The notes below the pieces were generated by a model. That model was not told where the DNA came from and made no database searches. It was given only the letters and a program-made list of their open reading frames with translations. Source: Poa pratensis (Eukaryota > Streptophyta > Magnoliopsida > Poales > Poaceae). Taken from it: 64,000 nucleotides of DNA. Shown here piece by piece: positions 22,825 through 35,455 of the stretch. Each line of letters opens with the position of its first letter. The first letter of the stretch is position 1. The DNA is taken from assembly GCA_947311845.1 (NCBI GenBank), contig CAMZMU010000055.1, positions 25,445,369-25,509,368 of the forward strand, given 5' to 3'. The position numbers and the translations under genes were made by a program.

Positions 22825-24776
22825 TATTGGGTCACGTGCATGGGAAAAAATTCGCCACAACTACGCAACAACCTCCAAGATCTACTATGAAGATAAAAGT
22901 GACAAGACATGCATATTTGATCTAACTGTAAATCGTTACTGACACCGTTGAAGCGGAAGAGATGTCGATGACGGCGTTGATGAAGCTCGTGGAAGAACTC
23001 CCTTGGCTAAGCCTAGCCAAGAGAATATTGTAGACTCCTCGCATCCCGCCTTGATCCAACAGAGTGAGATAGGGTCAACCGTTTCTCAACGGATCAACCC
23101 TCTGAGTTTCGCACGCATACATTGATCTAGTCCAGCAGGGCTTCGCCGTCCACACTTGAAGCACTCACCGCTGGTGTATATGAAGGTGGAGATCTCAACA
23201 CATGAGAAGGAGGGAGAGAGATTAGATATTAGATCTAGATCTAATCGGAGAGAGGAATCCTCTAATCCAACTAGAAGGAGATCCAACTTGTGTCTCTCCA
23301 AAGGAGAGGGGGTGGGGGTTTATATAGGAGGCCAAAGGGTGGATGGACATGGGGAAGGGGAAAGACTTCCCCTAGCCCAAGTCGGTTTGGGAGGCTTGGG
23401 GGAGGAGGCAAAACCTCCCACAAGTGGTGCGCCGGCCCTAGGGAGGAGTCCTCCTCCAACTCCTCCCAAACCGCCTCCCCCATGGGCCATAGGCCCATTA
23501 GGGTTTAGCCAAGGGGGAAACTTCCCCCCTTTATGCGGTTTGGCCCATCACCTCCACTTGGTGGTGCGGCTGCCTTGGTGGGCCACTAGGGCCCACTAGG
23601 CAGCCCCAAGGTGGGCTCCTTTTATTTTTATTTAATATTTTTTCAATAATTATTTATTAATTAAATAAACTAATATTTAATTAAATAGTATTTTGTCTAA
23701 TTAATTCTTATTTGAATATTTCCTTTTACAGAATATTCCCCAGTGTTCGTAGACAAAATACTTCGGATAAATATTTCCCTCTTATATAAACCCTCGGAAT
23801 TACTCCGAGACACCTAGTGTCTGCATAATTCAATCTCTCTGATAAAGATATTATCTACCACATAAAAACCATTCCGGTGATACTCTCTCGGTATCCAGAC
23901 CAATCATATACACAACAAACTAGAACTGACTTAAGTGTGTTACCCTACAGGTTCGATAATGTGTAGCTATAATTAGATGTTTCCATCTAATCACCAGCCA
24001 GGGTCAGATACATGGGCTACCTGAATAACTGCTAAAGTTATGCGAATAACACTCTGTTGAACCTGTTGATTATTAATTGTTCATTCCCATTACTCACGAT
24101 ACTGAAATTACCCGAGATAAAGTATTCCTGATATTTCCATGAATCAATCCCTGATTCACTATATCTCTGTCTATCTCGTTACCGGTAAGTTTCCTTTTCT
24201 CGTTCCCGTAATCCGATATCCCACATGACGTAACTTCATCATGCATTGTCTGCAGAACATATTGGATATCGTACATACCGAGTGGGCCCTGAAAGTATCT
24301 CTCTTTTGACACAAGAGTAATTTCCCATCTTGGAACATCAGGATATATGCACACCTTGGTAATCACCCAGTTACGGCCATGGCGTTGACAGTACCAAAGT
24401 AATTCTTCCAGTATGCATAACCCCAATAACCTCATGGTTTAAGGACATGTCATATAATAACCATCTACGATATTGCACTAAGTACAAAAAGACACTTTGG
24501 AATCTTCTTAGCATACCAATGATTTGGGTCTACCCAGCCATATTGTTTCCACCAAAAATATGCCACTCATTGATGCTGACATAAACAATGTCCCAGACCA
24601 GGAAAACGTGGTCTCTAGCAATCAACGAATTAGTCTAAAAGGCAAGACTAGGGTATACTTTATTCTGTTCCTCTGAATCACATATTCAGGAGTCACCGCA
24701 GTTATAGCATAGAATCATGAAGCATAATTATGAATCAGATGTTAAACTTTATTACCTTTTGGGCATACATCCAACA
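22825..24776 (-). mobile_element. 3' LTR of a minus-strand Copia element
   Basis: Read on the minus strand the LTR starts TGTTGGATGTATGCCC, directly after the polypurine tract GCAAGAGGGAGAC (24789-24777). Its end reads CATGCACGTGACCCAATA at 22825, which is the Angela/BARE-type end with one change from CAACA. A TATATAAA box with GC-rich upstream sequence lies near 23315. The length, about 1.95 kb, fits long-LTR Triticeae Copia families. The five bases beyond it are GCACA (22820-22824), a candidate target duplication whose partner is lost with the truncated right end. Confidence 0.7.
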
Positions 24777-25402
24777 GTCTCCCTCTTGCACAATAGGCAA
24801 TTTACTATTTGCACAAGACTAATCACCTGGGTGAAACAAATGGTTTCTCATGCTTCCTTTCCTGTGGTAGACATTTGTCCCTTTCGGGGCTATGTGAACT
24901 TTATGCATTATGCAGAAAACTCTTTTCTATCATAATCTCCTTGATCATACGATCACATGCACACTACAAAGAAAAATATATTTTTTGACAAATCACTTTC
25001 GTCATGTATAATCCAATTTTCGTCAACGATTACATTGGGGTGACGAATTTTGATCGTCATGGGGTTCGTCACAGAAGCTCCGTCATAAAATATCGGGGGT
25101 GACGGTATGCACTTTTTCGTCACTGTCAAATGTTTGATAGTGACGATGGGAAAATCCGTCAACGTTTACGGTTAATCCTTGACAGCCAGGTCTATCATTA
25201 AATATTGGAAATTTCGTCACTATCTAATTGTACGTGAGTGTATGATTGGTCTAGAAAAGCTGACGTGGCCTTACATGTGGGTCCCATCATGCTGATTTGG
25301 CTACTGACAACGTGGACCTAATTGCAGTGACGTGGATGCTATCGTGTGGGTCCACATTACACCACGTGCCATTCTGTTATTCGGGGACCTGTATGGACTA
25401 GT

Positions 25403-25494
25403 GGGACCCACATGCTGCTGACATGGGGGACCCACAAGTTGCTGACATGGGGACCCACACAGTGCTGACATGTTGGACCCACAGATGACAATTT
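25403..25494 (+). repeat. Subterminal minisatellite of about 24-26 bp in the CACTA element
   Basis: About three and a half copies of a unit like GGACCCACATGCTGCTGACA occur. A looser inverted counterpart (GTGGGTCC motifs) lies near 33380-33490 at the other end of the element, which suggests a subterminal protein-binding array. Confidence 0.6.
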
Positions 25495-25654
25495 AGTATT
25501 TAATCAAAATATCACACGAACATGTATATTTCATATTATCATATCCATGAAAAAGTTATACAAAGAAAACATAAAAGTGTTGCTCTCCGTACATAACTTC
25601 TTGAATCCGAAACCTACATTGAAGACTACAAAGCAGCGATTACAACATCAATAG

Positions 25655-25796
25655 TCAATCTAACGTTTTGGATATGACTTCTGAAAGCAGCATTGCCTCT
25701 TCGTAATAACCATCTGAAGGGGTCCTGTTTGCATCAGCAATTGCCTTCCATTTATCCATAATTGCCGCCGGCACGGTTTGAAGGGTTTGAAGGAGA
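25655..25796 (-). other. Exon-like fragment inside CACTA, function unknown
   Basis: On the minus strand, a TTTTCAG acceptor (ending 25797) is followed by an open frame ending at a TGA (25657-25655). The frame includes AIMDKWKAIADANRTPSDGY and EEAMLLSEVISKTLD. This looks like the last exon of a gene, either the element's own accessory protein or a captured host exon. I do not recognise it. Further exons may lie at 25900-26580, but were not resolved. Confidence 0.35.
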
Positions 25797-26586
25797 CTGA
25801 AAACACAGAAACAGAGTAAAAACTGAGATATACCATACGACATGTTCCCAGCAATGTGATCCCATTCCCATCGAGGCGATCACCTGTTACATCAATGCCC
25901 CCCGATGCCTCCCTGTATAAATATTTGAGGCTAAGTAACCAGAAGAGGATAGACTAGCTAGTTTGTGAACTAGAAAATGCAGTAAATAACCAGTCATGAG
26001 CGTCACCACTTACCTGAAAAGTAATGGCAGGCAAGCAAAGTAGGTTGTGGCTAAAATGAATCATATCAGGTTCGCTGCAATGAAGAGACATAATCAGAAA
26101 CAGAAAATGTTTCCACTACCAAGTTTGATAAAATAATCTGCTAAAATTTGCTACCACTACCAAGACACATCATATGAAAGATAAATTCCACAAACCTTTT
26201 CAAGTTTACCAACCATTACAAATGACATGTTGAACAGAACCTTGGAAGAAACATCTAAATTAATCATGCATTGTATAAGATTCTCAATTGCTAAATTACC
26301 CTACGCTCAATCAGATTCCATATGTTACAAAAGCAAGGTGAACTACCAAATAATCCATAAATTCTCAAGTATTGCTACCCTTACGTATCATTAAACATGT
26401 GGGAACCACCAATACCTGCACTGCCATTTCAGAAAAAAAGAATCTGCATTGCCAAAAAATTGAACAATGGAAATCTGTAAGAAACTTAATGCCTGGAATA
26501 ATTAATCCTTTTCGGATACTTGAGGAATATTGAACAGTTGAAAGCTATAGAAAAATTGTGAAGCAACACAACATTGTTTAACTGTA

Positions 26587-29500
26587 TCTAGACTAATATA
26601 AAAAGACCCAGAGGGCGGAGATTCGGAGCATCACATCCGTTCAACGCATCCATCGTACGGTCTACAGCCTTCTAATGTTTAACGCAAACACACGCAGATC
26701 AACATCAACAGGGAAAAAAACTGCCCAAATCACGACCTCACGCAACTCCTTCCCTCAGGAAAAAAAATCATGCAACTGCTCCAAAAATCACGCCTCCACA
26801 CCCATCCCAAATCACGCACACGCCTCAGCCTCCGCCTCCATCAGCCACCAGAGCACCCAACAGAAAGAGGGCAGCGACGGCCGCCGCCGTCGCGCACCTC
26901 CGGGCCATCTGCTCCACACGCCCTTCGCCGCGGCCCTTTCCTCCACCGCCGTGGCGCCGTCGCCGCGGCCCTCTCAACCGCCTCTCTAACGCGCCTCCGC
27001 ACCAATCGCCTAGGCGCCACCACCACTGTACACCGTCGAGGACGCAAGTGCCGCCCTGCCGTACGCCGTCGAGGAAGCTATTTCCGCTGCCGTACGCCGT
27101 CGAGGATGGGGCTCACTATCTGCTGTTGTCGCCATCGAAGAAGCAAATGCCGTTATCGCACGCAAGAATAATAAATATTTTTTCGAGGAGGAATGATAAA
27201 TATTGATCTTATGCCTTCATATTTGCAGGGGACAGGGAACACATTACTGCAAGGTTAAGCCCAGGCGGAGATCAACAGTAATGTGTACATCATTGTTTCA
27301 AATTCGATTTACACCATGGACTACAATGTAAGAATCTGGTCGTTCGAGCCCTGATTATGTACATTAGTACTTCAAGAGGTTAAGCCAGCCAGAGAATTGT
27401 TAACTAAATTTGTATTTATCATAACAATCTAGATAACATGCTATCTATCTTTACTGGTTATTCTTGCCACGGCTATTGAAACTCCAGATCAATATAAGGA
27501 TCAATGTCTTAAAGAGTCTCAGGCCTTATGAATTACTATGGCACTTCAACAAAGACGATTTACAACTCCTATATCATACAAGTTTCATTGTCATCTTATA
27601 TCCAAATAAATAGTCACCCAAGTTTCATTGACCTGTAAATCATTATATTTGATTAGCTAACTTTCAGGAACAAAACCTGATGAGCAACAAAACTAGAAAT
27701 TAAAATTTAATAGTCACCCACCAAATGATAATCAAATGTCACTTGAACGTCGTATTGACCGTACCAAACCATGAGATCAGCTTTGTTGCCAAGGTGATAT
27801 GTTGGTATAGGGCGTGTTTGTAAGATCTTTTAACAGGCAACTCTCCCGTGATGTCTCTTTTTTTAAGCTTAAGGCAGTCGATCCTACCGTCCGATTAGAT
27901 AGAAGAGAATGTTATTTACATAATTTTTCAAATATCAGAATGGAGAAAAGGCACAAAAGCCCCAACACCAACCAAATCATGCAAGTCTTCGAGACCTCCA
28001 GTCCTTACAGAACTTACAATTAGCTGTGCTGATACCTCCAGTACTTATAGCTGCATGAAGCATGGCAAATTATTTCCTATTGGAAAATCAAATGTTGCTG
28101 ATTTAAGTGGAAAAAGCTTGGCCGCTGTGGTACTTGTGTTCTCGACGGCGTACCGCAGCGGCACTTTATCTGCTTAATACGGTAATATAAGATGAGTGTG
28201 TAGCTTACTGTAAGTCTGTAACACAGTTGTACCATCATAGGGTACTTACAAGACGATTTTCACTCAACTTATTGGCACTGTTCAAATTTTCACTCAACGC
28301 AGCCTTTACAATCAACATCATGCAGGTTTTACAAGAAACAAATTTTGTTCAGTTCAATCAGACTTGACGAAACATGTTGACCAAAACTGAGTTATACTAA
28401 TCCTTCATGTAAACATGTCGTAGAACAACAACTAATGTTTTTGAGTACATGCACTTGATCACGTAAACACAACAGTCTGAACCTGAATAGCTGATGCACG
28501 CATTGAACACGCACCGAACCTACAAACTGAAGAAGCACACAAGATGCTTGTGGAATTTGATTGCTTCGAGTTAGGGCAGAAAGGATGGACGTCAAGATGG
28601 TTGTCCTTTTGATTGCTATATCCGAGAGCCTTCTTTGATTCCTGTTTTGGCAACTACGCCTAAAGTTTCGACTGAAAAGAGTGTTTTTATGCTTTCATGC
28701 ATTGGAAAACAGGATCTCTTGCAATAATCAGATATATTTGATGAACTATTCTTCTAGGGAAGTAAAGCATGTTCACTTCAGTTTTTCAGTTTTAAATCAC
28801 TTGTATTCTGAAGCATTTTGTTTTCTTTAAACATCACACGGAAAAAAGAACTCAGATTTTCAAGATTACTGTTGTTTAATCCTTGAGACTGAGTTCTATT
28901 TGCAGGGGAATTTCTTGTGTTGTCGATATGGCTCACCTAGGACAAATCCTTTGATTCATGAAACTACAATAAGATACACTTTGTCTTCTCAGTTATCCCT
29001 ACTTCAATTTTGTTTGACTTCCCTTTCAGCATTCACAAGAACTTATGAATATATCCTGACTAATAGTGAGACCACTATTTCTGTTAACTATATAACCTAA
29101 TAATTCGTCGGAATTTGTAGTTTTGCCTTTTCCCAACACCTCTTTATTTCCCCTAATTGTCAGAACTACGACGGCATGATCGGCGAGGACGAGATGGCGT
29201 TGGGAGAAATTGTGATGAAGAGCATCCGCGAGACCTGTGAGGACAATGAGGACATCAACAACAAAAGGAAGAAGCACAGAACATGATTGTCATCATGAGA
29301 CGAGGAATGTGTTAATTCTAGAGCTGGAGATCGATCAATGAAGTGAGTAGCAATGTCTGTATTGGGATATTTTATCCGAGAGATTCCATAATCTCTTCGC
29401 TTGAAGAGGTTTCGCCAAGCAGGTTTGCATCTTTGTCACAAGCTCCAGGGTAACAAAAGTTCAGGCCTACACTCACTGCATTGTTTGGCTGTTTATGCAT

Positions 29501-30439
29501 GACCTGCTTGTGCCCAGTTGTCTTTGTACGGCCAATTGTGCACTACAGATGCACAATTTCTGTGCCTAATTTTTTTACCATTGAATATATTATTTGAATA
29601 GCTTAGCAGATGTATTTCCTAGCTTCTCATATTCCGATGTTAACCGTGTAGGGGGTTCAGTTAACATTGAAATCCTCTAATCCTGTAGAAATTAAGATAA
29701 AGAGTCACTTCTGGAATGGTTTAGTTCACAGCAACACCCAGCATGCAAGTAGTCATTTCCCTTTTGTGAACTTTTTCAGCAAGGTTAAGTCATCTTGCTC
29801 TACATGATTTCCAAGCATCATGTTTTTGAGGTACATCTATATTGCTGACGGGGAGCTGTTAATGTTTCTATTTTGTTTATTCGGCAACAAGTCATCATGG
29901 ATGTATATAATTTGTTTATTGTATCTTATTGTTGGGGTTCAAGATTAAGCAACAAGGTACCAAGCTACTGTTGTTGTTTTGAGGTTGCAATCTTTTATTC
30001 TTTGAGTTGGGTTTATACAGATTTAACCAACTATTTTTTGTAAAGATATGCCACACGGTTCTGAATGTAAGTATACTTGTTCATGTGGCGTGTACCTGAT
30101 CCTCGCGGGCAGTTTCCACAAGATATTTCTTTTTGGATATTGTTCTTAGTTGTCTTATCCTATTTATTTAAGAGACATAAGGGGCGTGAGTACAATGTAA
30201 TGATTTGTTGTCTGATCGAAACACTTTCGTAAAAGAACACGCACATCACATAGAAATTCTTGTTTTTTTCAAACAATATTTTCATGATTTATCAATTTAC
30301 TTGAAGTATTTCATATAACTGTAAATATGTATGAAATTGGAGTTCTTCCTACATGTCCTTTTTATGTAAGTTTGATATGTCTCTTAACCTACCGTATGCT
30401 ATTAGTTAGATACGTGCATTGCACGTGCATGATTACTAG
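26587..30439 (+). mobile_element. Helitron, 3853 bp, nested in the CACTA element
   Basis: The 5' end is TC (TCTAGACTAATATAAAAAGA, a common grass Helitron start) at 26587, preceded by A. The 3' end is CTAG at 30436-30439, followed by T. An 11-12 nt spacer before CTAG is preceded by the hairpin ACGTGC-ATT-GCACGT at about 30412-30426. Insertion between A and T without duplication is the Helitron rule. No Rep/helicase frame is present, so it is non-autonomous. It contains a GC-rich segment (26770-27170) and an exon-like fragment (29164-29286), probably captured from host genes. Confidence 0.8.
29164..29286 (+). other. Terminal-exon-like fragment captured in the Helitron
   Basis: After an acceptor (CTAATTGTCAG, ending 29163) 40 codons run to a TGA. 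The product is acidic and then basic, including GEDEMALGEIVMKSIRETCE and ending NNKRKKHRT. The sudden base composition and open frame in otherwise AT-rich, stop-rich DNA suggest a captured last coding exon. The parent gene is not recognised. Confidence 0.45.
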
Positions 30440-31429
30440 TTTTCTAAAAACGTTGAGAATCTACAGATTATGAGTACAACTTCAGAAATTAAGGGCTTAC
30501 AAATCACGGAGAATGGAGTCAGTATAACCAGGAAAGGGTGTGTGACTGTTTTTACCAAATAGGCTGCGTACATATATTTAGAAATTCAAGGAGTACATAT
30601 TACTTCAGAAATGTAAGGACAGACAAATCGCAGGAAATAGAGGCACTAAGATTGGAATATAAATTTTTCGTGGAACGGATTTACCTCATGATAGTATAAC
30701 CATTTAAATAAACACGAAAGTGCAATAGGCCAGTAAAAATCCTTTGTTCTTCCTGCTTGACATATAGGAATAGGTCTTTTAGCGAAATATACAATGTTAC
30801 GGCATCACAAGTATGTTTTGCACAATATTGACCGGGCACACTGGAGCAGCAGAGGAAGGAGGCGCAGGAGCGGCGATCTGAGGAGTCCTTCAGCTGCTCA
30901 AGAAAGATAGGTCGATTTCAAGATTGGGGGAGAAGAGGAATCGTACTGGGGGGGGGGGGAGGGTCGGACGACTGCGCCTCGGCCGCCGCCTGACGAAGGA
31001 CGTCCATGGCGTTCGCATCTTGGTGGCCGGCGTGCAGCGCCCGCCCAGCATCACGGCGCCGAGGGAGAAGGGATCCGGCGACGAAGCGGCGGCCTGATCT
31101 GGATCGTGGCGGCGTGGTCTGCATCACGCAAGGAGAGATAGGAGGGAGGTGGGTGTAGGCTGTACCGTCTAGCGTGGACTGCGGCGCAGAAGGAGATCGA
31201 GGGAGGAGGATCGTGTCGTGTGTGCGGTTGGCTTTAGGGTTTGGTGCGGCGCTGTGTGTTTTCTATGTGTACGGACGGATGGGATGCAGTTCTGTTGGGC
31301 GGACGTTCAGATGGCGTTTTGGGGGCCAATCCGCGGGAGGCAAATCCTTGCGTTCTGATTGGCCCAATCTTGTGTTATGATTGGCTGAACACAATGACGC
31401 CGGATCAAGGAATCTAGGGCTATTGGAAA

Positions 31430-32690
31430 ATTTGGGGATAGGCATAAAGTCATTTAAATTGATAAAATTTGATGAAAGCAACAAAATCATAATATTTGGG
31501 GATTTTTCTTAAAATACGCCCTACTTTGTGTGACAATTGGAATGATACCATTTTGCCACATTTTTTGTGTACTAGCTTCACAAAAAAAGTCATTTTTGAC
31601 ACTTCGAAAATGGAAAATGATATTTCTATAAATAATTTGAAAATTCAGTTTGGCACCATTGTTTTCCATGCCAAGAAACAACTATGTGCCAAATATGGGC
31701 ACTTTATCACAAACTATGCCACGGGAATGGCCATACCTTGGTCTTGGCTTGAAACCTATAGATGATTATGGGTGATAGACCTTTTTGTGAATGTTATTTT
31801 TGAAAAGTTTGTCAAAACTCAAGTTTATCACTTATCCTAACAACTAGTACACATAAAAGTACTAGATGCCAAAGGGTTTCTTTTTTTGAGCATTTTATCA
31901 CTTTTTTTGCATTTTTTTGAAAAAAAATGGTCGAAATGATCAGGATGGCTATTCATTGAAAGGGTCAAAATTTTCAAAACTACCAATGGTTCGGTGATAT
32001 AATCAGTACTTTTGTAACTCAAAATCATTTTTGAAATAATTAAGAGCAAACTACCACACACTTCTAGATCAAATTTGAATTATTTTTTAAAAAGCGATAT
32101 AAAGTCATTTAAATAGGCGAAATTAAGTACAAACTGATAAAAATCCTAATATTTGGGGATTATCCATAAAATATGGACTACTTTGCATGGATTGATGGGT
32201 ATCATTCTGCACCATATTTTGTGTACTTGCTTATAAAAAAAATATTTTTGGCACTTAGAAAATGGAAAATGATATTTCTAAAAATAATTTGAAAATTCAG
32301 TTTGGCACAATTGTTTTCCATGCCAAGAGACAACTATTTGATAAATATGGGCACTTTATCACAAACTATGCCACGGGAATAGCCATACCTTGGTCATTTG
32401 GCTTGAAACCTATAGATGATTATAGGTGATAGACCTTTTTGTGAATGATATTTTGAAAAGTTTGTCAAAACTCAAGTTTGCATGGAAATTGGATGGGTAC
32501 AATTTTGCAACATATTTTTTGTACTTGCTACACAAAAAGTCATTTTTGGCACTTAGAAAATGGAAAATGATATTTCTAAAAATAATTTGAAAATTCAGTT
32601 TGACACCATTGTTTTCCATGCCAATAGACACCTATGTGCCAAATATGGGCACTTTATCACAATTATCCACACCATGCCATGTAAATGGCC
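31430..32690 (+). repeat. Three copies of a diverged repeat within CACTA
   Basis: A unit containing AAAATGGAAAATGATATTTC, GAAAATTCAGTTTG, TTGTTTTCCATGCCAA and TATGGGCACTTTATCACA is found three times. AAAATGGAAAATGA falls at 31607, 32258 and 32567. The first two copies are about 651 bp apart; the third is partial and 309 bp further on. Confidence 0.8.
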
Positions 32691-32749
32691 ATGATCTTGT
32701 TATGTGGCTTTCCTGAGGGAGAAAATAGCTTACAAATAAAATATGTTTG

Positions 32750-33280
32750 TATCAACTACCAAAAGGTTGTGGTGTCATAGCTGCCTGTGCAAGTTGTTGT
32801 TTCCAGTATCGAGTCTTGGACCCCATTTTATTCTGCTTTCCATTAATTGCCTCGCTGCATAAACATTAAAAAGTGATTTCGCTTTTTTTATGTCATAAGG
32901 TTTGTGTTGGTCTAGCGGTTAACCATAAATCAATTCTTTGAGGAGGTCTTGGGTTCGAATCCTTTATTCTCCAACTTTTATTTCGTTTTGTTGTAATTGC
33001 CTCGCTGCACACATAGTAAAAATGTGTACCGTTTCCAATAATTTCACATGTTGCTATGTGGTGCGGTGGTCAGCCAATAGATCTATCTTGGTGGAGGTCT
33101 TGTGTTCGAATCCTTTATTCTCCAACTTAATTTTATTCCGTTTTGTTGTAATTGCCTCGCTGCATACATACTAGAAATATGTTCCGTTTCCAATAATTTC
33201 AAAGATGCTATGTGCTGTGGTGGTTAGCTAATAGCTCTAACTTGGTGTAGGTCTTGGGTTCGAATCCTCCTTTGTGCATT
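32750..33280 (+). repeat. Tandem array of about 150-bp units carrying tRNA-like A and B boxes
   Basis: Four units, the first degenerate, share TTGCCTCGCTGCA at about 32847, 32997 and 33152. In the second unit TGGTCTAGCGG (32908-32918) fits the Pol III A box and GGTTCGAATCC (32952-32962) fits the B box, with tRNA-like spacing. The later units keep the B box (TGTTCGAATCC, GGTTCGAATCC) while the A-box region has drifted. Acceptor and T stems do not pair well, so these are tRNA-derived repeats and not tRNA genes. Confidence 0.65.
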
Positions 33281-34869
33281 AGTTTTTTACATATGCAAAA
33301 TGAACGCTATATATGGCAGGCTGGTCCTACATGTAATTGTGAGCTTCTAATATTTTGAGATCTAAATAAGAGAATATATGACATGTGGGTCCGCATACCA
33401 CAATTTTTCTAACTTATTTTTATACCTAACAAGTGGGTCCCGCGTGATATTAAAAGTTGCGCACATTTTTTTCCATCACTAGTTGGTCCGACATGATATT
33501 CAATGACGGTTTAGGTGCACCACGATCTTGATTCGTCATCTATTATGGCAGCCCATCCGGATTGGATAATAGGTGATGATTTACCCCCACTAAAGCATGA
33601 CGAGAAATAAAACCGTCAAGCATTAACTTACATGCGTGACGCCAGATGAAAATCGTCACCTAATAAGACATATCCATGACGGTATGGAACTTCGTCACGA
33701 GGCCTTTCGTCACAAAAAATCCCTTTTCTTGTAGTGGCAGTTTGGGCTATTCAAGGTGTAACCTTGGTACTCTAACTAAGAAAACAGTTCTGCTATTTTC
33801 ACAACATTGCTGCCTCTTTTGTAAAGAACCACACCTAGTTCATTCAATGAACAGATAACCCTTTTTGGAATCATTTAAGCTCCCACTGTCACTGCGACTT
33901 GTTGTAGTGTACGTAACATTTATCTATGCTCAAAATTAATTAAGCATCCTAACCCTTGCTATTTCACAAAATCATAAGATCATGTTTTATTCTTGGTTTA
34001 TCTTTTATGCTTATCTCATAAGTCTTTGTCCAATGTAACTCTTACATCATGAGTTATTCTCTTTTGAAGATACTTCTTCAAAACACCATTTAGAGAATAC
34101 TCTATAATAATTGGAGTCAACTGAACTTTTGTTACAAAGTCAACTTGCCAACAATTTCCTTTATCACTTGATATTTGAATCCAAAAATTCATTATTCAGG
34201 AAATTCCCATGATGACAAAATGATAGAATCATTTGATCATGTTCACCACTGATATACTATCGTGGTTCTTGCATATGAATTTCCTTATTCTTTATGAGAA
34301 CCTAGTTCTCTCATGTTTCGAATTTTCATTCAAAACACTTTGTGTGCAATCTTGTAGCAAGACACTAAATCATTATCAGGATAAATCCTGTCATGATACT
34401 AATTCCTGGCTCCATTCGTTTCATTGAACAACTTTTAAATGATACATATATTCTATCAAATGAAGTATTGTTAATGGTTTCCAAAATTAATTGAATACCA
34501 TAAACTAGCTCCCACTAACTTTTAAGAACTTTGTAATTTCCTATGAAATTAAACATTGCTTGTCTTACTTCACATAATTACAAAACTAATCCAACCTTCA
34601 TATCATCATCTGTCTGCCACCACAGACATACTTGTAATGACAAGTCGTGCATTCATTTAACAAAACCCTCAAGCTGTACCTAGTACACATCCTCGATAAA
34701 TTTTCCTTCAAAGGAATTTGTTTTGTTAACATCTTATACAAACATACTCATTAAATATCTAGTATTGTATTCATTTAACAAAGCCTTCGAGTTGTACATC
34801 GTACACATACTCAATTACTTTTCCTTGGAGAAATTTACTTTGTTAACATCTCATACAAATCTACTAGTC

Positions 34870-35455
34870 CAATTTATTTTTTATTTTTTGATAATGCACA
34901 TACTTGTATTAGACAGAAGAAACCAGAGTACAGATCCAAATACAAGCAAAGAAAAAACAAAGAAGAAGCAAGAACAGCAAAGCTGGCTCAACCCAACATC
35001 ATCCTCGAGGTCACCAGGCGCTCGATCTCTCCACCGTCGAAGACGCCGAAGAACCCGGACGCCAGGAGCACCCACCATGGGAGCAGAGGAGCTCCTAGCC
35101 CAAAGGCGTTGAAGGACCGCAGTATCCACCAGCTCCGTGGAGCTGGATCTGAAGACGAAGCAGCAGAATCGGCCGGGGGGCCTCCCCAAGCTCGATCTGC
35201 TCCAGATCTGGGGTCTGCACCGCCCCACCTCACCGGAGATGGCCAGATCTTCCACCTGCACGCCGCGAGCCCGCACAGCCGCCATCTTGAATCCTCTCCG
35301 CCGGCCTTCTACACACCGCCACCAATCTGCCGTCGCCGCCGGAGATAACGACACCAGATGGGTGGCTCACCCGCAGCTCGACAGCGCCATCGACGACGAC
35401 GCCGGATCGGGGGAGCCGCAGTGCACCAAAAGGACGACATTTAGATCAACAAAGC
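34870..35455 (-). mobile_element. Possible non-LTR retroposon fragment inside the Copia remnant
   Basis: A GC-rich block (34990-35440) stands out sharply from the AT-rich Copia background. Its left border is T-rich (TTTATTTTTTATTTTTTGAT), as expected for a poly(A)-tailed insertion on the minus strand. No protein domain and no target duplication were recognised. Confidence 0.4.

Larger units (their letters stand above)
24962..33736. mobile_element. CACTA (En/Spm) transposon, 8775 bp, non-autonomous
   Basis: The left end is CACTACAAAGAAAAATATAT and the right end, read inward, is CACTACAAGAAAAGGGATTT. The 3-bp target duplication is GCA (24959-24961 and 33737-33739). Subterminal regions on both sides are dense in CGTCA/TGACG motifs and carry repeats of a TGGGTCC-type motif, the usual transposase-binding layout. 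No transposase-sized frame was found, so it must have been moved in trans. It contains a nested Helitron, an exon-like fragment at 25655-25796, a repeated block at 31430-32690 and tRNA-like tandem repeats at 32750-33280. It lies about 170 bp from the Copia polypurine tract. Confidence 0.9.

Noticed and set aside
32900..32970. Possible functional tRNA gene
   Set aside because: A and B boxes are present, but the acceptor and T stems do not pair and the segment is one unit of a tandem repeat.
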